From Bin87 sp965220505 (GTDB taxonomy: Bacteria > Chloroflexota > Dehalococcoidia > Lucifugimonadales > UBA3495), in NCBI GenBank assembly GCA_965220505.1, contig CBDCQE010000001.1, forward strand, positions 372,001-436,000: DNA of 64,000 bases, in the 5' to 3' direction. The notes under the pieces were generated by a model. The model made no database searches. It was not told where the DNA came from and saw only the letters and a program-made list of their open reading frames with translations. Both the position numbers and the translations under genes were made by a program. Below, piece after piece: positions 61,514 through 64,000 of the stretch. Each line of letters starts with the position of its first letter. Position 1 is the stretch's first letter.

Positions 61514-63361
61514 CTATCTCGCCTGGTTGGGATTGCGCCGATGAGTTGCGGAGTCGAGGACGCCGTTGAGCATCTCGGTGACCTCGCTAACGCGGGCGGA
61601 GATGCCGGTGGCTACGTCCTTGCTGCCGCTGTCGGCCCGTTCGGCGTAAACCCGCAGGGCCTCGGAGGTTTCGTTGATCCTGACCCGGAGGTTGTCCATG
61701 AACTCCGAGCCCATATTGGACAGGGGTTGGCTGACGGAACGGAGGGTGTCGGCCAGTTCAGTCACGCGCTGGTTCAGGTTTTCGCCGAGTTCCTTGCCGG
61801 CCTGTTCAACCTGGTGGGACCAGTTGCGCATGGTCTCGGTGGTCTCGGACAGGTCCTGCACGCTGCGGGCCTGGCGCAGGCGGTAGTTCCCGAGGATGCG
61901 GAAGATGCGGCCGTAGAGGGCATCGATGGAGGTGAGCTTGGCGCTGTACTTGTCGAAGAGCTCACGGCTCTCGGCCATGCTCCAGCGGTCGTCTTCGTGG
62001 ACGAACTGCCGGCCGGTGTAGAGCTCGTAGGGGCGCATCTCGCCTTCCTGCAGCGGGTCGCCGTTGGCGTTCAGTGGCTTCAGGTCCCAGTTGGACGTGG
62101 CGGGCAGCGGGGTGAGCAGGTTGGCGGTCTGGTACCGGCTGTGCTGGGTGACCCAGTCGGCCAGGGTCATTATGGATTCCTCGGTGTCGTAGGGCAGACC
62201 GATGATGGTCATGGCGACGACGGAGAATCCCTTTTCGTTGAGGTGGACCAGGTCCTTCTGCATCTGGCCGGGTTCCTGGCGCTTACGCACGGCGGCCAGG
62301 CTCTCGGCGTTGTTGGACTCGACGCCGAGGTAGAGCATCTTGACGTTGGCGTCCAGCAGAGCGTCGGCAAGCTCGTCGTCTTGACCGATTTCGGCGCGGG
62401 CCTGGCAGATCATGTTCATGGAGTCGGTGCGGCCGGCCCAGCCCTTGAGGCGTTCGAGGCGCTCGTTGCGGAACTTTACTGCTCGCAGCGGAGGGGTGTG
62501 CAGGTCGTCGGAGATGAAGACGTTGAACTTGCCGTTGCGACCGGTGTGGATCAGACCGTCGGCGGCGAGTTCTTCCAGCTGCTCGATGCGCTTGAACTCG
62601 GTTTCGCGGTCGATGAGACGGTAGCCGAGGAACTGCTGGATGACCTGGCAGTAGGAGCAGTTTTCGGTGCAGCCGCGCACGGTTTCGAGGACACCGCCGG
62701 CCATGGGGTTCATGGGGGACAGGCCGCGGATCGACCGGAAATCGGGCAGGGGCACGAAATCGGGGGCGACGAGGCCTTTGCGGCGGGTCTGGGTCACATG
62801 CCCATCACGCATGAAGGAGATGCCGGCGACGCGTTCGAGGTACTGGTACTTGCGGTCGTCGCGGAAGGTGAGCAGGATGTCGCAGAGCTGGCCGATGATG
62901 TCTTCGCCCTCGCGATTGACGATGGCGTCGAAACCCCCGCGGGCGATGGCCTCTTCAGGCAACGGGCTCATCTGGGGCCCACCGCCGAGGATCACAAGTT
63001 CGGGGTGGAATTCGCGGGCCTGGCGGGCGATTTCGTAGGCGCGAGGGGTCTCATTGATGAGAGACGTGATCATCAGGACGTCGATGTTGTCGAGGTCCTT
63101 ATCGGGGTCCATGCGACCCAAACGGTCTTCGAACCAGATATCCCGTTCGTAGACGTAGGGGCCTTCCCACTGGGCGAGGGCTCCAGAGAGGAACAACATG
63201 CCCTGCCGGGGAATGGCGATGTATTCGAAGTTGCCACCCGCCGACGCAGGCTGGACCATCATAACCCGCTTGGTGCGGTCACCCCGGGGTTGAATGGAGA
63301 CGGGCGACCGGGTAGCGGGGGTACCGTCGAACTTAGTATCGAGCAGTTCAATAATGCTCAT
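61514..63361 (-). CDS. B12-binding-domain radical SAM protein with C-terminal coiled coil
   Basis: 615 residues. N-terminal Rossmann-like B12-type domain (VMMVQPASAGGNFEYIAIPR, VLMITSLINETPRAYEIARQ, PELVILGGGPQMSPLPEEAI) without a DxHxxG cobalamin-His motif. Radical SAM cluster CTENCSYC at residues 231-238. Then ISDDLHTPPLRAVKFRNERL, LYLGVESNNAESLAAVRKRQ and VAMTIIGLPYDTEESIMTLA, family-typical. From about residue 490 to the end it becomes charged and helical (LSETTETMRNWSHQVEQAGK, NLNQRVTELADTLRSVSQPL), a tail not seen in the usual 450-500-residue enzymes. Substrate unknown; the operon partner is fabF, so lipid-tail chemistry is conceivable. Confidence 0.85.
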   Translation of the reverse strand: MSIIELLDTKFDGTPATRSPVSIQPRGDRTKRVMMVQPASAGGNFEYIAIPRQGMLFLSGALAQWEGPYVYERDIWFEDRLGRMDPDKDLDNIDVLMITSLINETPRAYEIARQAREFHPELVILGGGPQMSPLPEEAIARGGFDAIVNREGEDIIGQLCDILLTFRDDRKYQYLERVAGISFMRDGHVTQTRRKGLVAPDFVPLPDFRSIRGLSPMNPMAGGVLETVRGCTENCSYCQVIQQFLGYRLIDRETEFKRIEQLEELAADGLIHTGRNGKFNVFISDDLHTPPLRAVKFRNERLERLKGWAGRTDSMNMICQARAEIGQDDELADALLDANVKMLYLGVESNNAESLAAVRKRQEPGQMQKDLVHLNEKGFSVVAMTIIGLPYDTEESIMTLADWVTQHSRYQTANLLTPLPATSNWDLKPLNANGDPLQEGEMRPYELYTGRQFVHEDDRWSMAESRELFDKYSAKLTSIDALYGRIFRILGNYRLRQARSVQDLSETTETMRNWSHQVEQAGKELGENLNQRVTELADTLRSVSQPLSNMGSEFMDNLRVRINETSEALRVYAERADSGSKDVATGISARVSEVTEMLNGVLDSATHRRNPNQAR

Positions 63362-63427
63362 TTTAGCTCACGAACTCCGATGCCGGTGGACAGGAGCGGT
63401 TGTTGCTGCGCGGTTCATTTCATGTAG

Positions 63428-63764
63428 ACGTTAGCGGCCATTATACAACATTGGCATAGACGCCAACGTTCTTTGCGGCGCGATGGGTTGCGCTCTGTTT
63501 TAGATGGTTTGATTGCATGGATGGACAGGATAAACGGGATTTCTAGATGCGAGGGATTCCTGGATTCCGGCTTTCGCCGGAATGACGGTCCCAACTGCGT
63601 TAGTCCGATAAGGATTCACTAGATTGTCGGATTTTCAGGATTGTAGTCATCCCGACGCCGTCAACTCAATCTTGATGATGCCGGCATCCGGCAAATCCTG
63701 GTTCGGACAGATCGCTTGCCGTCAATAACGACTTTGGAAAGGCCTTGGGACGGCGTTAGAGGGA
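63428..63764. other. Intergenic region upstream of the radical SAM gene
   Basis: About 340 bp without a gene. It contains the second 72-bp composite repeat and, at about 63620-63650, a related GGATTTTCAGGATTG segment like that at 51089-51123. The radical SAM promoter should lie here, but no convincing -35/-10 pair was found. Confidence 0.6.
63517..63588. repeat. 72-bp composite dispersed repeat (copy 2)
   Basis: ATGGATGGACAGGATAAACG (part B), linker with CTAGATGCGAGGGATTCC, then part A TTCCGGCTTTCGCCGGAA and TGACGG. Same order and length as 49551-49622, 14 kb away. Confidence 0.8.
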
Positions 63765-64000
63765 TCAGCGCCCACGGAAATGGGGGATGATGTCCTTGGC
63801 GATGACTTCGAGATGGCGGCGGCGGTCCTCGCGGGGGGCCGCGATGCTGAAAATTATGTACCGGGCGCCGGCGTCGATGTACTCTTCCAATCTTTCGATG
63901 CACATCCGGGGCGTGCCCAACAGGCAATAGCGGCGGACAATGTTGATGAACTCGCCGCCGTAAAGGTACTGGTTGCCCAGGGCAGCGGCAGCGGTGCGGG
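63765..64000 (-). CDS. C-terminus of an LLM-class flavin-dependent oxidoreductase (cut by window edge)
   Basis: 78 codons, in frame to the window edge. The end reads YGGEFINIVRRYCLLGTPRM then EEYIDAGARYIIFSIAAPRE and VIAKDIIPHFRGR, matching the last part of luciferase-like barrels (G-T-P..C...L..Y..AGA..., then II P.F). It would be the fourth such enzyme in the window. The N-terminal part lies beyond 64000. Confidence 0.8.
   Translation of the reverse strand, partial: RTAAAALGNQYLYGGEFINIVRRYCLLGTPRMCIERLEEYIDAGARYIIFSIAAPREDRRRHLEVIAKDIIPHFRGR

Noticed and set aside
61133..63427. 764-codon plus-strand open frame across fabF and the radical SAM gene
   Set aside because: It is the antisense shadow of two strong minus-strand genes with clear catalytic motifs; the translation is glycine/valine-rich without family features, as expected from high-GC codon structure.
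1..64000. CRISPR array, integrase or prophage
   Set aside because: Repeats present are dispersed, not regularly spaced with unique spacers; no cas, integrase, portal or terminase-like sequence was seen.

Overview
This 64 kb window is GC-rich and gene-dense, and it appears to come from a free-living heterotrophic bacterium, most likely a Chloroflexota of the Dehalococcoidia/SAR202 type. That placement is inference. It rests on four luciferase-like flavin/F420 oxidoreductases in one window, several SDRs, a class III CoA-transferase, an orphan XDH-type molybdenum hydroxylase, a SwrC-like RND pump without an outer-membrane partner, a large Alu-type SRP RNA, and the GTAGGGGCG-type palindromes and dispersed repeats I associate with that phylum. 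No rRNA, tRNA, CRISPR array, integrase or transposase was found.

Layout. 1-2.7 kb: a partial CaiB/BaiF CoA-transferase and a two-domain hydrolase with a GH88/105-like C-terminus. 2.7-4.8 kb: a translationally coupled SMC/RecF-like ATPase plus TOPRIM-type protein, resembling two-gene anti-phage modules. 4.8-13 kb: catabolic and cofactor genes (MFS, SDRs, HD-domain protein, two F420-type oxidoreductases, phosphotransferase, ribH, an AIM24-family protein), ending at a strong terminator. 13-21.3 kb, mostly minus strand: a three-subunit molybdenum hydroxylase, GNAT, MFS, a small HAD protein, and a thiolase/DUF35 pair. 21.5-32 kb: an RND pump with a lipoprotein adaptor, then three consecutive MFS exporters with unusual translation starts. 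32-36.5 kb: DUF1800, an acyl-CoA-dehydrogenase-like flavoprotein, an NHL-repeat protein and a small dimeric-barrel protein. 36.6-44.1 kb: an operon for a NuoE/NuoF/NuoG-like (FdsGBA-like) complex, a ferredoxin reductase-like flavoprotein and an MmgE/PrpD protein. 44.1-49.4 kb: two Uma2 nucleases, a DsbA/FrnE-like protein, a HAD phosphatase and otsBA (trehalose). 49.4-54.6 kb: repeat-rich DNA around two MaoC-type hydratases and two tandem SDRs. 54.7-64 kb: core genes (SRP RNA, ksgA, ispE, lgt; on the minus strand a B12-type radical SAM protein, fabF, recJ) and the end of another flavin oxidoreductase.

The most striking observation is at 45366-46022. This DsbA/FrnE-like gene is open over 218 codons except for a single in-frame TGA, which falls exactly on the first cysteine of the CPWC active site, giving UPWC. 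That predicts a selenoprotein. Other points of interest are the ATPase/TOPRIM pair, an FdsA/NuoG-like subunit that has lost the catalytic Cys/Sec, an MFS gene that apparently starts with ATT, a radical SAM enzyme with a long helical tail, and a 72-bp composite dispersed repeat.
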